Assembly: GCA_001274695.2 (NCBI GenBank)
Contig: LARU01000002.1
Coordinates: 744,001-808,000 of the forward strand
Origin: Azoarcus sp. PA01
GTDB taxonomy: Bacteria; Pseudomonadota; Gammaproteobacteria; Burkholderiales; Rhodocyclaceae
Direction of reading: 5' to 3'
Length of the DNA: 64,000 bases
In this document: in pieces, positions 41,475-50,655 of the stretch
How the letters are laid out: each line of letters begins with the position of its first letter
Numbering within the stretch: position 1 is the first letter of the stretch
The notes under the pieces: generated by a model
Seen by the model: the letters and a program-made list of their open reading frames with translations, nothing else
Database searches by the model: none
What the model was told of the DNA's origin: nothing
Made by a program: the position numbers and the translations under genes

Positions 41475-42251
41475 ATGAGTTTCCAGAACATTCTCGTTGA
41501 AACGCGTGGCCGGGTCGGCCTGATCACCCTCAATCGCCCGAAGGCGATGAACGCGCTCAACGATCAGGTCGTCGATGAAATGTGGGAGGCGCTCGACCAC
41601 TTCGAGGCCGACGAGGGAATCGGCGCCATCGTCATCACCGGCAGCGAGAAAGCGTTCGCCGCGGGCGCCGATATCGGCGCGATGGCGAACTTTTCCCACA
41701 TGGACGCCTACAAGGGCGACTACATCACCCGTAACTGGGAACGCGTCAAGACCTGCCGCAAGCCGGTCATCGCCGCGGTCGCCGGCTTCGCGCTCGGCGG
41801 CGGCTGCGAACTGGCGATGATGTGCGACATGATCATCGCTGCCGACAACGCGAAGTTCGGCCAGCCCGAAATCAAGCTCGGCATCCTGCCCGGCTCGGGC
41901 GGGACGCAGCGCCTGCCGCGCGCGATCGGCAAGGCGAAAACGATGGACATGTGCCTGACTGCGCGGCTGATGGGCGCCGAGGAAGCGGAACGTGCGGGAC
42001 TGGTTGCCCGGGTCGTGCCGGCCGACAAACTCCTCGACGAAGCGCTTGCGGTCGCCACCGAGGTCGCCAATTTCTCGCTGCCGGTCGTGATGATGATCAA
42101 GGAATCGGTCAATCGCGCCTTCGAAGGCAGCCTCAACGAAGGCCTGCTGTTCGAGCGCCGCGTCTTCCATGCCGCGTTCGGCCTCGACGACCAGAAGGAA
42201 GGGATGGCGGCCTTCGTCGAGAAGCGCAAGCCCGAATTCAAGCACCGCTGA
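41475..42251 (+). CDS. Enoyl-CoA hydratase (crotonase family)
   Basis: Hydrates trans-2-enoyl-CoA in beta-oxidation or aromatic-acid degradation. It has 258 residues. The oxyanion-hole and active-site segments are [32 protein letters not shown] and [20 protein letters not shown]; both Glu positions of canonical hydratases (GCELA and GQPEI) are present, so real hydratase activity is likely. The ATG at 41475 has AGGAG 9 bases upstream; an ATG directly after that site at 41466 was rejected. It lies between the lpt genes and a phasin. A link to fatty-acid or PHB metabolism is inferred from that position. Confidence 0.93.
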   Translation: MSFQNILVETRGRVGLITLNRPKAMNALNDQVVDEMWEALDHFEADEGIGAIVITGSEKAFAAGADIGAMANFSHMDAYKGDYITRNWERVKTCRKPVIAAVAGFALGGGCELAMMCDMIIAADNAKFGQPEIKLGILPGSGGTQRLPRAIGKAKTMDMCLTARLMGAEEAERAGLVARVVPADKLLDEALAVATEVANFSLPVVMMIKESVNRAFEGSLNEGLLFERRVFHAAFGLDDQKEGMAAFVEKRKPEFKHR

Positions 42252-42315
42252 CCTTTCCGCACCGCCATATCCCGGTGGCGGCGCACCATCCCTTCATCAT
42301 TTCAGAGTCATTTTT

Positions 42316-42345
42316 ACCGTGATGTTGCAATCGCAGCATCACGGT
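42316..42345. promoter_or_regulatory. Inverted repeat upstream of the phasin promoter
   Basis: ACCGTGATGTTGC and GCAGCATCACGGT pair over 13 bp with one G:T around a 4-nt loop. There is no T-run on the plus strand, so a simple terminator for the crotonase gene is unlikely. It may be an operator or an mRNA 3'-end stem. Confidence 0.55.
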
Positions 42346-42494
42346 AATTCACGTACCTGTTTTCCGTTAAGAAAACGCCTCTCATCCAGTTCCAGACAGT
42401 ATTGGAAAACCGAGTCTCGCAGCGCTTTTCCGGCCTGCTCGGGAGAGCCTTTGCCGCTATTCCGGAGGTATTGTGCAGCGCACAAAAAAAACGC

Positions 42495-42522
42495 TTGACA
42501 CGGGGCCTGTCGTCCCTATAAT
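42495..42522 (+). promoter_or_regulatory. Near-consensus sigma-70 promoter of the phasin gene
   Basis: TTGACA (42495-42500), 16 bases, and TATAAT (42517-42522) match both consensus hexamers exactly. The predicted leader is about 75 nt to the phasin ATG. It predicts very high expression, as expected for a PHB granule coat protein. Confidence 0.88.
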
Positions 42523-42604
42523 CCAGCTCATGTTGCGACGCACCAAGCAAGCCGAAAAAGTTGCGGAGCAAATCATTGAAGCACCACCATCAGGAGATGA
42601 GGAA

Positions 42605-43171
42605 ATGTTTGCTACCCCCGAGCAGTTTGCAGCAACCAATAAAGCCAACGTCGAAACCCTGCTGACCCTGGCGAACAACGTTTTCGCCAGCGCCGAGCGC
42701 TTCGCCGCCCTGAACCTGAACACCGCCCGTTCGATCCTCGAAGACAGCATCGCCAACTCGAAGGCCCTGCTCGGCGCGAAGGATGTGCAGGAGCTGGCAA
42801 GCCTGCAGGCCGCCTTGGCGCAGCCGCTGGTCGAAAAGGCCGTCGCCTACAACCGCAGCGTCTATGAGATCGCGTCGCAGGGCCAGGAAGAAATCTCGAA
42901 GCTGGTCGAAACGCAGATCGCCGAACTGAACAAGAATCTGTCGTCGGTGCTCGACAAGGCCGCCAAGTCCGCTCCGGCCGGCTCCGACGTTGCCGTTGCC
43001 GCCGTGAAGTCGGCGATCGCCGCCGCCAACAGCGCGTACGACAGCGTCAGCAAGGCTGCGAAGCAAGTCGCCGAGATTGCCGAAGCCAACGTGGCTGCCG
43101 CGACCAACGCCACCGTCAAGGCCGTCGGCGCCTCCGCAAAGGCCGGCGCCCAGAAGGCCAAGGCCGCCTGA
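42605..43171 (+). CDS. Phasin, PHB granule-associated protein
   Basis: Amphipathic, helix-rich protein that coats polyhydroxybutyrate granules. It has 188 residues, with the phasin_2 pattern: MFATPEQFAATNKANVETLL, ALNLNTARSILEDSIANSKALLGAKDVQEL, and AQPLVEKAVAYNRSVYEIA. The C-terminal part is Ala/Lys-rich. AGGAG lies 8 bases before the ATG. A strong promoter lies upstream and a strong terminator downstream, so it is a monocistronic, highly expressed gene. No PHB synthase is in the window. Confidence 0.95.
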   Translation: MFATPEQFAATNKANVETLLTLANNVFASAERFAALNLNTARSILEDSIANSKALLGAKDVQELASLQAALAQPLVEKAVAYNRSVYEIASQGQEEISKLVETQIAELNKNLSSVLDKAAKSAPAGSDVAVAAVKSAIAAANSAYDSVSKAAKQVAEIAEANVAAATNATVKAVGASAKAGAQKAKAA

Positions 43172-43194
43172 TACGCTTCAGTTCGCTGCGAATC

Positions 43195-43220
43195 AAAAAG
43201 CCCCGCTCGCGGGGCTTTTT
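43195..43220. terminator. Bidirectional terminator between the phasin gene and pilU
   Basis: AAAAAGCCCCG, a CTCG loop and CGGGGCTTTTT form an 11-bp perfect stem with A- and T-tracts on both sides. It serves the phasin gene and the convergent pilU. Confidence 0.9.
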
Positions 43221-43270
43221 CCATTTCACCGAGCGGCTACGGCCGGAGTCCGGATCGACGCCGTTTCGAA

Positions 43271-44500
43271 TCAGTGCGGGTGTGCCGTCGAGGCGCCCGC
43301 CGCGGCCGACGGGTCCGTTTTTTCCGCCTCGTCAGAATCGTCCTCCCCGGACTCCTCGATCGACAGGCTGAATTCACTGCCAACTCCCGACGGCGGCTGC
43401 CCGCGGCCAGCCTTCAGCTTGATCTGCAGGCGCAGCTCATTCGCCGAGTCGGCATTCCGGATCGCCTCTTCGTAACTGATGTGGTGCGCGTCATACAGCG
43501 CAAAAAGTGCCTGATCGAACGTGCACATCCCCAGTTCGCGCGACTTCGCCATGATCTCCTTGATCGAGTGAAACTGCCCCTTGAAGACCATTTCGGCGAT
43601 CGTCGGCGTGTTCAGCAGGATTTCGATCGCGGCCTTGCGCCCGGTGCCGTCCTCGGTCCGGACCAGGCGCTGCGAGACGATCGCCCGCAGGTTCGACGAA
43701 AGGTCCATCAGGAGCTGATTCCGGCGCTCTTCGGGGAAGAAGTTGATGATCCGGTCGAGCGTCTGATTCGAGTTGTTCGCGTGCAGCGTCCCCAGACAGA
43801 GGTGCCCGGTTTCGGCAAAGGCGATCGCATGCTCCATCGTCTCGCGGTCGCGGATCTCGCCGATCAGGATCACGTCCGGCGCCTGGCGCAGCGTGTTCTT
43901 CAGCGCGTGCTCCCACGAATGCGTATCGACGCCGACTTCGCGGTGCGTGATCAGGCAGCCCTTGTTCTTGTGCACGTACTCGACCGGATCCTCGACGGTG
44001 ATGATGTGGCCCGCCGAATTCGTGTTGCGGTGGTCGATCATCGCCGCGAGCGTCGTCGACTTGCCCGAGCCGGTGCCGCCGACGACCAGCACCAGACCCC
44101 GCTTCGTCATGATGACGTCCTTGAGCACGGCGGGCAGGCCGAGCTTGTCGAGATCCGGAATTTCCGAAGCGATCGTCCGGATCACCATGCCGACCTGCTG
44201 TTGCTGGATGAACACGTTGACGCGGAAGCGGCACACGTCGGGCAGCGAGATGGCGAAATTGCACTCCATCTCGGCCTCGAATTCGCGCCGCTGGCGCTCG
44301 TTCATCAGGCTCAGCGCGAGCGACCGCGTCACTTCGGCCGCGAGCCGCTGCTGACTCAGCGGTTTCATGCCGCCGTGCGACTTGATGCTCGGCGGGAAAT
44401 CGGCCGAGATGAAAAGGTCCGAACCTCCCATCTGGTGCATCGCCTTCAGCAGCTTGTGCATGTAATTGCGTGCTTCTTCAGGGCCGAGCGCGGATGCCAT
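43271..44500 (-). CDS. pilU: PilU, type IV pilus retraction ATPase
   Basis: Hexameric secretion-type ATPase that assists PilT in pilus retraction. It has 409 residues. Walker A GGTGSGKST is at 141-149; Asp and His boxes include HIITVEDPVEYVH and CLGTLHANNSNQTLDRI; Walker B is ILIGEIRD. The 40-residue acidic, Ser-rich C-terminal tail (EESGEDDSDEAEK) and the overall sequence fit PilU better than PilT. pilT is not adjacent, which is unusual because the two genes often lie side by side. Confidence 0.88.
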   Translation of the reverse strand: MASALGPEEARNYMHKLLKAMHQMGGSDLFISADFPPSIKSHGGMKPLSQQRLAAEVTRSLALSLMNERQRREFEAEMECNFAISLPDVCRFRVNVFIQQQQVGMVIRTIASEIPDLDKLGLPAVLKDVIMTKRGLVLVVGGTGSGKSTTLAAMIDHRNTNSAGHIITVEDPVEYVHKNKGCLITHREVGVDTHSWEHALKNTLRQAPDVILIGEIRDRETMEHAIAFAETGHLCLGTLHANNSNQTLDRIINFFPEERRNQLLMDLSSNLRAIVSQRLVRTEDGTGRKAAIEILLNTPTIAEMVFKGQFHSIKEIMAKSRELGMCTFDQALFALYDAHHISYEEAIRNADSANELRLQIKLKAGRGQPPSGVGSEFSLSIEESGEDDSDEAEKTDPSAAAGASTAHPH

Positions 44501-44631
44501 GCTGCCTCCTGAGTTGATTCAATGAGAGCGTTGCGACCGGGCCCGATGCTGGACAGGCTACCGGAGCGAATTCATGCCTGACTGACGGGAGCGGGCAGGA
44601 CTTGTCGAAGCGGACGCTGGAGGAACAGCGC

Positions 44632-45423
44632 TCACCGCTCGCCCGAGCCCGGCGGCGCTGCCGCGACGACGCCGTTGTCCGGCTCGCCGCCGCGTTTCGC
44701 GCCTGCCTTGTAGTGATGCGGGAACAGCCGGTGCATCTCTGCCTCGATCCACAACTGGGCTCGGGCGTTGACCTCGTTCGCGTCGAGCCCTTCCGGTCCG
44801 ATCGCCGGCCCGATGCTGACGATGATCTCGCCCGGATATTTCAGGAACGCGTTTCGCCGCCAGAACTCGCCGGCATTGTGGGCCACTGGCACCACCGGCA
44901 CGCCCGCTTTCTGCGCGAGCCACGCGCCGCCCGGCTTGTAGCGCCGTGTCGTGCCCGGCGCGACGCGCGTCCCTTCGGGGAACACGACGACCCAGAAACC
45001 TTCTGCCAGGCGCGCCCGGCCCTGCTCGACGACTTGCGTCAGCGCGTCCTTGCCGGCTGCCCGGTCGATCGCGATTCCCGGAATCTGCGCGAGCCCCCAG
45101 CCGAAGAACGGCACTTTCAGCAGCTCGCGCTTGAGCACGAAACACAGTGGCGGGAAGATCACCTGCAGCGCCATCGTTTCCCACGCCGACTGATGCTTCG
45201 CCAATATCACCGCCGGCCCGGAGGGAATATTTTCGTGGCCGAGCACGCGATAGCGGATGCCGAGCAGGTGCCGCACGAACCACATCACGAGCGGCGCCCA
45301 CGAAGTGATGATGCGATGGCGCACGTGCGGCGGAAGCGGGAACGTCAGCATGCCGAAGATCGCGTAAGGCGGGGTGACGATCGCGAGGACGATCGCAAAC
45401 AACAGGGAGCGCAGGACGATCAC
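44632..45423 (-). CDS. plsC: PlsC, 1-acyl-sn-glycerol-3-phosphate acyltransferase
   Basis: Membrane enzyme making phosphatidic acid from lysophosphatidic acid. It has 263 residues from a GTG (VIVLRSLLFAIVLAIVTPP, the first membrane helix). The acyltransferase motif is HQSAWE, an H-x4-E version of the usual H-x4-D, and the substrate motif is FPEGTRVAPG. No ATG exists between the gmhB stop codon and this helix, so the GTG start, with GAAGAA upstream, is the best choice. The C-terminus has a Gly/Ala-rich tail. It follows gmhB by 8 bp. Confidence 0.9.
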   Translation of the reverse strand: MIVLRSLLFAIVLAIVTPPYAIFGMLTFPLPPHVRHRIITSWAPLVMWFVRHLLGIRYRVLGHENIPSGPAVILAKHQSAWETMALQVIFPPLCFVLKRELLKVPFFGWGLAQIPGIAIDRAAGKDALTQVVEQGRARLAEGFWVVVFPEGTRVAPGTTRRYKPGGAWLAQKAGVPVVPVAHNAGEFWRRNAFLKYPGEIIVSIGPAIGPEGLDANEVNARAQLWIEAEMHRLFPHHYKAGAKRGGEPDNGVVAAAPPGSGER

Positions 45424-45431
45424 GGTTTTCT

Positions 45432-45965
45432 TCAGGCAGTGAGGTCGGCGACGACCGTGGCGAGATCGGGATAGATCAGCGTTCCTTCGGGCAACGCAGG
45501 ATCGTCGCGCGTCTTGAGGCCTTTGCCCGTCAGCACGAGGTAGGGCTTGCAGCCGACTTCCACGCCGGCCTGCAGGTCGCGCAGGCTGTCCCCGACCGAG
45601 GGCACACCGGTCAGCGTGACGTTGAAGCGCTCGGCGATCTGCAGGAACAGGCCAGGCTTCGGCTTGCGGCAATTGCACGTGGAATTCGCCGCATGCGGGC
45701 AGAAGAAGATCGCGTCGAGCCGGCCGCCGACCTGGGCCAGGCTCCTGACCATTTTTTCGTTGATCGCGTTGAGCGTGTCCATGCCGAACAGCCCGCGGCC
45801 GATGCCCGACTGGTTCGACGCGACGATGACGCGCCAGCCCCACTGGTTCAGCCGCGCGATCGCCTCGAGCGAACCCGGAATCGGCTTCCACTCGTCGGGC
45901 GACTTGACGAACTGCTCGGAGTCATAGTTGATGACGCCGTCGCGGTCGAGGATGATCAGTTTCAT
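45432..45965 (-). CDS. gmhB: GmhB, D-glycero-D-manno-heptose 1,7-bisphosphate phosphatase
   Basis: HAD phosphatase in ADP-heptose synthesis for the LPS inner core. It has 177 residues. The nucleophile motif is ILDRDGVINYD, the Thr/Ser motif is VASNQSGIGRG, the structural Zn loop has Cys and His in CPHAANSTCNCRKP, and the acidic motif is VGDSLRDLQAG. It lies 15 bp after glyS and before plsC, the common betaproteobacterial order glyQ-glyS-gmhB-plsC. Confidence 0.97.
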   Translation of the reverse strand: MKLIILDRDGVINYDSEQFVKSPDEWKPIPGSLEAIARLNQWGWRVIVASNQSGIGRGLFGMDTLNAINEKMVRSLAQVGGRLDAIFFCPHAANSTCNCRKPKPGLFLQIAERFNVTLTGVPSVGDSLRDLQAGVEVGCKPYLVLTGKGLKTRDDPALPEGTLIYPDLATVVADLTA

Positions 45966-45980
45966 CGCAGTCGGGCGCCT

Positions 45981-48071
45981 TTACGCGGAGAGCCGTGACA
46001 GGTCCGCGACCTGGTTCATCAGGCCGGCAAGCTGGCGCAGCAGCGCGACGCGGTTCTGGCGGGTCAGCGGCTCCTCGGCCATCACCATGACCTCGTCGAA
46101 GAAAGTGTCGACCGCCGCCCGCAGCCCGGCAAGCGCGCACAGCGCATCGCTGTAGTCCTCGTTCGCGACGTGCGAGCGCACCAGCGGCGCGACTTCGACG
46201 ACGGCATGGAACAGCGCTTTTTCGGCCTGCTCCTGCAGCAGCGCGACGTCCGGTTCCGCCCGCTCGTCCTCGGCTTTTTTCAGGATATTGATGATCCGCT
46301 TGTTCGCCGCAGCGAGCGCTTCGGCCTCGGGCAGTGCGCGGAAAGTGCGTACGGCGTCGAGTTTTGCCGGCACGAGGTCCATGCGCGTCGGGCGCAGCGC
46401 GAGCACCGCGTCGACGACGTCCACGGCGTGGCCAGCGTCGCGCAGCAGGTTCTTCAGGCGCTCGAACATGAAGTCCAGCAATTGCGACTCGAAATCCGCA
46501 GCGGTCAGCAGCCCCGGCCCGAAGCCTCCCGCGGCATCGCCGACGAGTTCAGCGAGGTCGAGCGGCAGCGGCGTCTCGATCAGGATGCGCAGCACGCCGA
46601 GCGCCGCGCGGCGCAGCCCGAACGGGTCCTTGTCGCCGGTCGGCAGCTGGCCGATGCCGAAGAAGCCGACCAGCGCATCGAGCTTGTCGGCGAGCGCGAC
46701 CGCACACGCGGTGTTGCCGGCGGGCAGCGTGTCGCCGGCGAAGCGCGGCTGGTAGTGCGACTGGACAGCGTCGGCGACGACTTCGCCTTCGCCGTCGTTG
46801 AGCGCGTAATAGCGCCCCATGATGCCCTGCAGCTCGGGAAACTCCCCGACCATGTCGGTGACGAGATCCGCTTTCGCAAGCCGCGCCGCGCGCGACGCGG
46901 CCGTGACGTCGCCGTGCAAGCGGCTCGCGATCCGCCCGGCGAGGCGCTCGAGGCGTTCGACGCGCTCCAACTGGCTGCCGAGCTTGTTGTGATAGACGAC
47001 CGGCGCCAGCCGCGGCAGGCGGCTGTCGAGCGTGTGCTTGCGGTCCTGCTCGAAGAAGAAGCGCGCATCCGACAGGCGCGGGCGCACGACGCGCTGGTTG
47101 CCGGCGACGATGTTCGACGGGTCGGCGAGGCGCATGTTCGAGACGATCAGGAAGCGGTTCAGGAGGCGGCCGGCGGCGTCGAACAGCGGGAAGTACTTCT
47201 GGTTCGCGCGCATCGTCAGGATCAGGCATTCCTGCGGCACGGCGAGGAATTCGGCTTCGAACTCGCCCACGTAGACCGTCGGGTGTTCGACGAGCGCGGC
47301 GACTTCGTCGAGGAGGTCCGCGTATTCGCCGAGGCTCGCGTCCTGCTCCCGCGCGGTCGCGACGAGCTGGCGCTCGATGTCGGCGCGACGTTCGGCGAAG
47401 TCCGGGATCACCTTGCCTTCGGCGAGCAGCGTCGGCTCGTAGGCCTCGGCGGTCGCGAGCTCGATCTCGCCGCGGCTCATGAAGCGGTGCCCCATCGTCA
47501 CGCGCCCGGCGTCGAGGTCGAGCACGCGGCCCGGCACGACACGCGCGCCGTGCAGCATCGCGAGCTTGTGCACCGGGCGGACGAACTGCGCGTCGCCCGC
47601 CCCCCAGCGCATCAGCTTCGGAATCGGCAGCGCCTTCACGGCCTCCTGGACGATCGCCGCGAGCACGTCGTCGAGCGCGGCACCCGCTTCGAGGCGCGTA
47701 TAGAACAGCGCTTCGGCCTTGCCGTCGACGCGGCGCTCGAAGCTCGCGACGGCCTCCGGCGCGATGCCTTTCGCCTGGAGCTTCTTCAGCAGCGCCGGCG
47801 TCGGCCGGCCGTCGGCGTCGAGGGCGACCTGCACCGGCATGATTTTTTCGGTGACTTCGCGAGACGGCGCAGTGGTGCGCACCGCGGGCACCGTGACCGC
47901 GAGCCGGCGGGGTGCGGCGAAGCAGCGGAACGGCTGGTCTTCGGCGACGAGACCGCAGGCTTTGAGCCCGTCGTGGATGCGGGCGGCGAACGTCTCGCCG
48001 AGACGCGGCAGCGCCTTCGGCGGCAGCTCTTCAGTCAGGAGTTCGACGAGCAGGGTCGCGGTGGTCATCAT
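45981..48071 (-). CDS. glyS: GlyS, glycyl-tRNA synthetase beta subunit
   Basis: Large subunit of the heterotetrameric bacterial glycyl-tRNA synthetase, which recognises tRNA-Gly. It has 696 residues, with N-terminal [20 protein letters not shown], an HD-like region in the middle and a C-terminal DALR-type anticodon-binding domain ([17 protein letters not shown]). Its ATG overlaps the glyQ stop codon (ATGA). Two adjacent ATGs begin the gene, and either could be used. Confidence 0.97.
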   Translation of the reverse strand: MMTTATLLVELLTEELPPKALPRLGETFAARIHDGLKACGLVAEDQPFRCFAAPRRLAVTVPAVRTTAPSREVTEKIMPVQVALDADGRPTPALLKKLQAKGIAPEAVASFERRVDGKAEALFYTRLEAGAALDDVLAAIVQEAVKALPIPKLMRWGAGDAQFVRPVHKLAMLHGARVVPGRVLDLDAGRVTMGHRFMSRGEIELATAEAYEPTLLAEGKVIPDFAERRADIERQLVATAREQDASLGEYADLLDEVAALVEHPTVYVGEFEAEFLAVPQECLILTMRANQKYFPLFDAAGRLLNRFLIVSNMRLADPSNIVAGNQRVVRPRLSDARFFFEQDRKHTLDSRLPRLAPVVYHNKLGSQLERVERLERLAGRIASRLHGDVTAASRAARLAKADLVTDMVGEFPELQGIMGRYYALNDGEGEVVADAVQSHYQPRFAGDTLPAGNTACAVALADKLDALVGFFGIGQLPTGDKDPFGLRRAALGVLRILIETPLPLDLAELVGDAAGGFGPGLLTAADFESQLLDFMFERLKNLLRDAGHAVDVVDAVLALRPTRMDLVPAKLDAVRTFRALPEAEALAAANKRIINILKKAEDERAEPDVALLQEQAEKALFHAVVEVAPLVRSHVANEDYSDALCALAGLRAAVDTFFDEVMVMAEEPLTRQNRVALLRQLAGLMNQVADLSRLSA

Positions 48072-48988
48072 GCCGCCTCCTGCGAAGGATTCTGATTCAG
48101 CATCGGGAAACCCAGACTCTCGCGCGAGGCGAAATAGGCTTGCGCGACGGCGCGCGACAGCGTGCGGATGCGGCCGATATACGCCGCGCGTTCAGTGACC
48201 GAGATCGCGCCGCGCGCGTCGAGCATGTTGAAGCTGTGCGCCGCCTTCAGCACCATCTCGTAGGCCGGCAGCGCAAGCCCGGCTTCCATCAGCCGCTTCG
48301 CCTCGGCCTCGTAGTTGCCGAACTGCGAAAAGAGAAAGTCGACGTTCGAATGCTCGAAGTTGTACGTCGACTGCTCGACCTCGTTCTGGTGGAAGACGTC
48401 GCCGTAAGTCACTTTCGAGCCGTCCGGATACACCGCCCAGACGAGGTCATAAACGTTCTCGACGCCTTGCAGGTACATCGCGAGCCGCTCGAGGCCGTAC
48501 GTGATCTCGCCCAGCACGGGCTTGCAGTCGAGCCCGCCGACCTGCTGGAAATACGTGAATTGCGTGACTTCCATGCCGTCGAGCCACACTTCCCAGCCGA
48601 GCCCCCACGCGCCGAGCGTCGGGTTCTCCCAGTCGTCCTCGACGAAGCGGATGTCGTGCGCGTTGGTGTCGATGCCGAGCGCGCGCAGCGAGTCGAGGTA
48701 GAGCTCCTGGATGTTCAGCGGCGACGGCTTCAGCACGACCTGGAACTGGTAGTAATGTTGCAGCCGGTTCGGGTTCTCGCCGTAGCGGCCATCCTTCGGC
48801 CGGCGCGACGGCTGCACGTACGCGGCGTTCCACGGCTCGGGGCCGATCGCGCGCAGGAAAGTCGCGGTATGCGAAGTGCCGGCGCCGACTTCGAGGTCGT
48901 ACGGCTGCAGCAGCACGCAGCCGCGCTCGCCCCAGTACTGCTGGAGCGTCAGGATGACTTGCTGGAACGTGGGTTTGTGCGGGGACAT
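48068..48988 (-). CDS. glyQ: GlyQ, glycyl-tRNA synthetase alpha subunit
   Basis: Catalytic class II subunit. It has 306 residues. Signatures: [71 protein letters not shown], and [21 protein letters not shown]. The ATG giving [10 protein letters not shown] was preferred to one nine codons upstream. It lies 127 bp after lnt and overlaps glyS by 4 bp. Confidence 0.97.
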   Translation of the reverse strand: MSPHKPTFQQVILTLQQYWGERGCVLLQPYDLEVGAGTSHTATFLRAIGPEPWNAAYVQPSRRPKDGRYGENPNRLQHYYQFQVVLKPSPLNIQELYLDSLRALGIDTNAHDIRFVEDDWENPTLGAWGLGWEVWLDGMEVTQFTYFQQVGGLDCKPVLGEITYGLERLAMYLQGVENVYDLVWAVYPDGSKVTYGDVFHQNEVEQSTYNFEHSNVDFLFSQFGNYEAEAKRLMEAGLALPAYEMVLKAAHSFNMLDARGAISVTERAAYIGRIRTLSRAVAQAYFASRESLGFPMLNQNPSQEAA

Positions 48989-49115
48989 GGTCTCGGACGG
49001 CTGGGGAGGCGGCACGCGGGCCGCGCTGCGAACGCAAAGAAGCGGATTTTACTGGCATTCGCCGGCACGGGCGACGTTTAGTCTCGCCCTTGCCCGGGAA
49101 TTGTTGCCGCGCAGC

Positions 49116-50615
49116 CTAGCCGGACACCGTTTTCAGCCGGCTCGCCGGTAGCCGCCGCGCCCCGGCGAGGCCTGCACCTGCCGCGACGAGCGCCAGCAGC
49201 ATCGCCGCGCGGTCGCCCCAGCGCGCATACGGCGTCAGCCCTTCATAGCCCTGCACCGGGACGCGCAGCGCCCCTTGCGTGAACGGCGGCAGCACGCCCG
49301 AAACGCTGCCATCGGGCCGCACTACCGCGGTCATGCCGGTGTTCGTCGAGCGCAGCATCGGCCGACCGGTCTCGAGCGCCCGCATGCGGGCGATCTGCAG
49401 GTGCTGCGGCTGCGCGAACGAGTCGCCGTACCACGCGAGGTTCGAGATGTTCAGCATCAGCGTCGCGTCCGGCAGGCTGCGGATCAGCTCGCGGCCGAAA
49501 AGGTCTTCGTAGCACACGTTGACGGCGACGCGCTGCGCCCCGAGCTTCATCGGCGCCTGGTCCGGCGCGCCGCGCGTCTGGTCGGACATCGGAATGTCGA
49601 CGAGGTCGTAAAACCACCCGAACAGCGGCGGCGAATATTCGCCGAACGGCACGAGGTGGCGCTTAGCGTAAGTCTGGCTCGGCGAGGCACCGATGCTCAG
49701 CGCCGCGTTGTAGATGCCGCCGTGCGCATCGCGCAGAAAGACGCCGAGCACGAGATTGCCGCCGCCGGCCCGGACGTCGCGCGCGAGCTCGTCCAAATAG
49801 CCCTGCGGCAGGCGGTCGGCGAGCAGCGGCAGCGTCGTTTCGGGCAGCACGACGAGATCGGCCGCGTGCTCGTGGGCGAGCCGGGCGTTGGTCTGCAGCC
49901 AGTCGGCGAGACGTTCCGGGCGCCACTTCAGCCCCTGCTCGATGTTCGTCTGGATCAGCGCGACTTCGACGGGCTCGCCGACCGGCCGGGTCCACGCGAC
50001 CTGCGCGAGGCCGAAGCCCGCGACGCCGAGGCCGACCATCGCGAGCCCGGCCGCGGCCGCAACGCGCAGACGGCGCCAAGGCGCCAGGGTCGCGAGCGCA
50101 GCGGCAAAAGCGAGCAGCCCGCCGACGCCATAGACGCCGATCAACGGAGCGAACCCGGCGAGCGGGCTCGGCGGAGTCTGCGAATATCCGATCGCCAGCC
50201 ACGGAAAGCCGGTGAACAGCCAGCCGCGCAGCACTTCGGCGCCGACCCACAGCCCCGCGAACAGCGCGGCCTGCCGGAAAGGGCCGCCGCGTCGCCAGCG
50301 CACGAACAGTCCGCCGACCAGCGCCGGGAAGAGCGCGAGATAGGCGCAGAACAGCGCGATCGCGAAGCCGGCCAGCGGCATCGGCATGCCGCCGTAGCGG
50401 TGCAGCGCGACATAGAGCCACGACACGCCGGCGAGAAAGGCGCCGAATCCCCACGCGAATCCCGCCAGCAAACCGCCGCGAGCGCTCGGCACGCGCTGTA
50501 AGGATCCGGCGAAGACGGTCAGGCTCGCGAAAGCCAGCGGAAAGATCCCGAACGGCGCAAACGCGAACACCGACGCGCCGCCTGCCAGCGCCGCGAGCAC
50601 CACGATCCGGACCAT
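49116..50615 (-). CDS. lnt: Lnt, apolipoprotein N-acyltransferase
   Basis: Adds the third acyl chain to lipoproteins in the inner membrane. It has 499 residues: about seven N-terminal membrane helices, a periplasmic nitrilase-like domain, and one C-terminal helix. The catalytic triad is visible as Glu259 (PETTLP), Lys318 (AKRHLVPFGEYSP) and Cys368 (VNVCYEDLFG). It follows corC by 40 bp, the typical ybeZ-ybeY-corC-lnt order. It completes the lipoproteins BamB, PilF and MlaA found in this window. Confidence 0.97.
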   Translation of the reverse strand: MVRIVVLAALAGGASVFAFAPFGIFPLAFASLTVFAGSLQRVPSARGGLLAGFAWGFGAFLAGVSWLYVALHRYGGMPMPLAGFAIALFCAYLALFPALVGGLFVRWRRGGPFRQAALFAGLWVGAEVLRGWLFTGFPWLAIGYSQTPPSPLAGFAPLIGVYGVGGLLAFAAALATLAPWRRLRVAAAAGLAMVGLGVAGFGLAQVAWTRPVGEPVEVALIQTNIEQGLKWRPERLADWLQTNARLAHEHAADLVVLPETTLPLLADRLPQGYLDELARDVRAGGGNLVLGVFLRDAHGGIYNAALSIGASPSQTYAKRHLVPFGEYSPPLFGWFYDLVDIPMSDQTRGAPDQAPMKLGAQRVAVNVCYEDLFGRELIRSLPDATLMLNISNLAWYGDSFAQPQHLQIARMRALETGRPMLRSTNTGMTAVVRPDGSVSGVLPPFTQGALRVPVQGYEGLTPYARWGDRAAMLLALVAAGAGLAGARRLPASRLKTVSG

Positions 50616-50655
50616 CAGCGCTCAGCCACCGCGCGTTGCGTGCGCAGCACGCGCA

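Larger units (their letters stand above)
42252..42604. other. Gene-free 353-bp gap with a lower-GC stretch upstream of the phasin gene
   Basis: No credible gene was found. The stretch holds a 13-bp inverted repeat (42316-42345), a near-consensus sigma-70 promoter (42495-42522) and the phasin leader. An 85-codon minus-strand reading at 42314-42571 was rejected because it crosses the promoter and shows no family features. Confidence 0.6.

Noticed and set aside
42314..42571. 85-codon minus-strand open frame in the crotonase-phasin gap
   Set aside because: It spans the consensus phasin promoter, has no recognisable domain and no good ribosome-binding site.
43271..44500. Assignment as PilT
   Set aside because: The Walker B context ILIGEIRD and the long acidic tail fit PilU better, although the two families are close.
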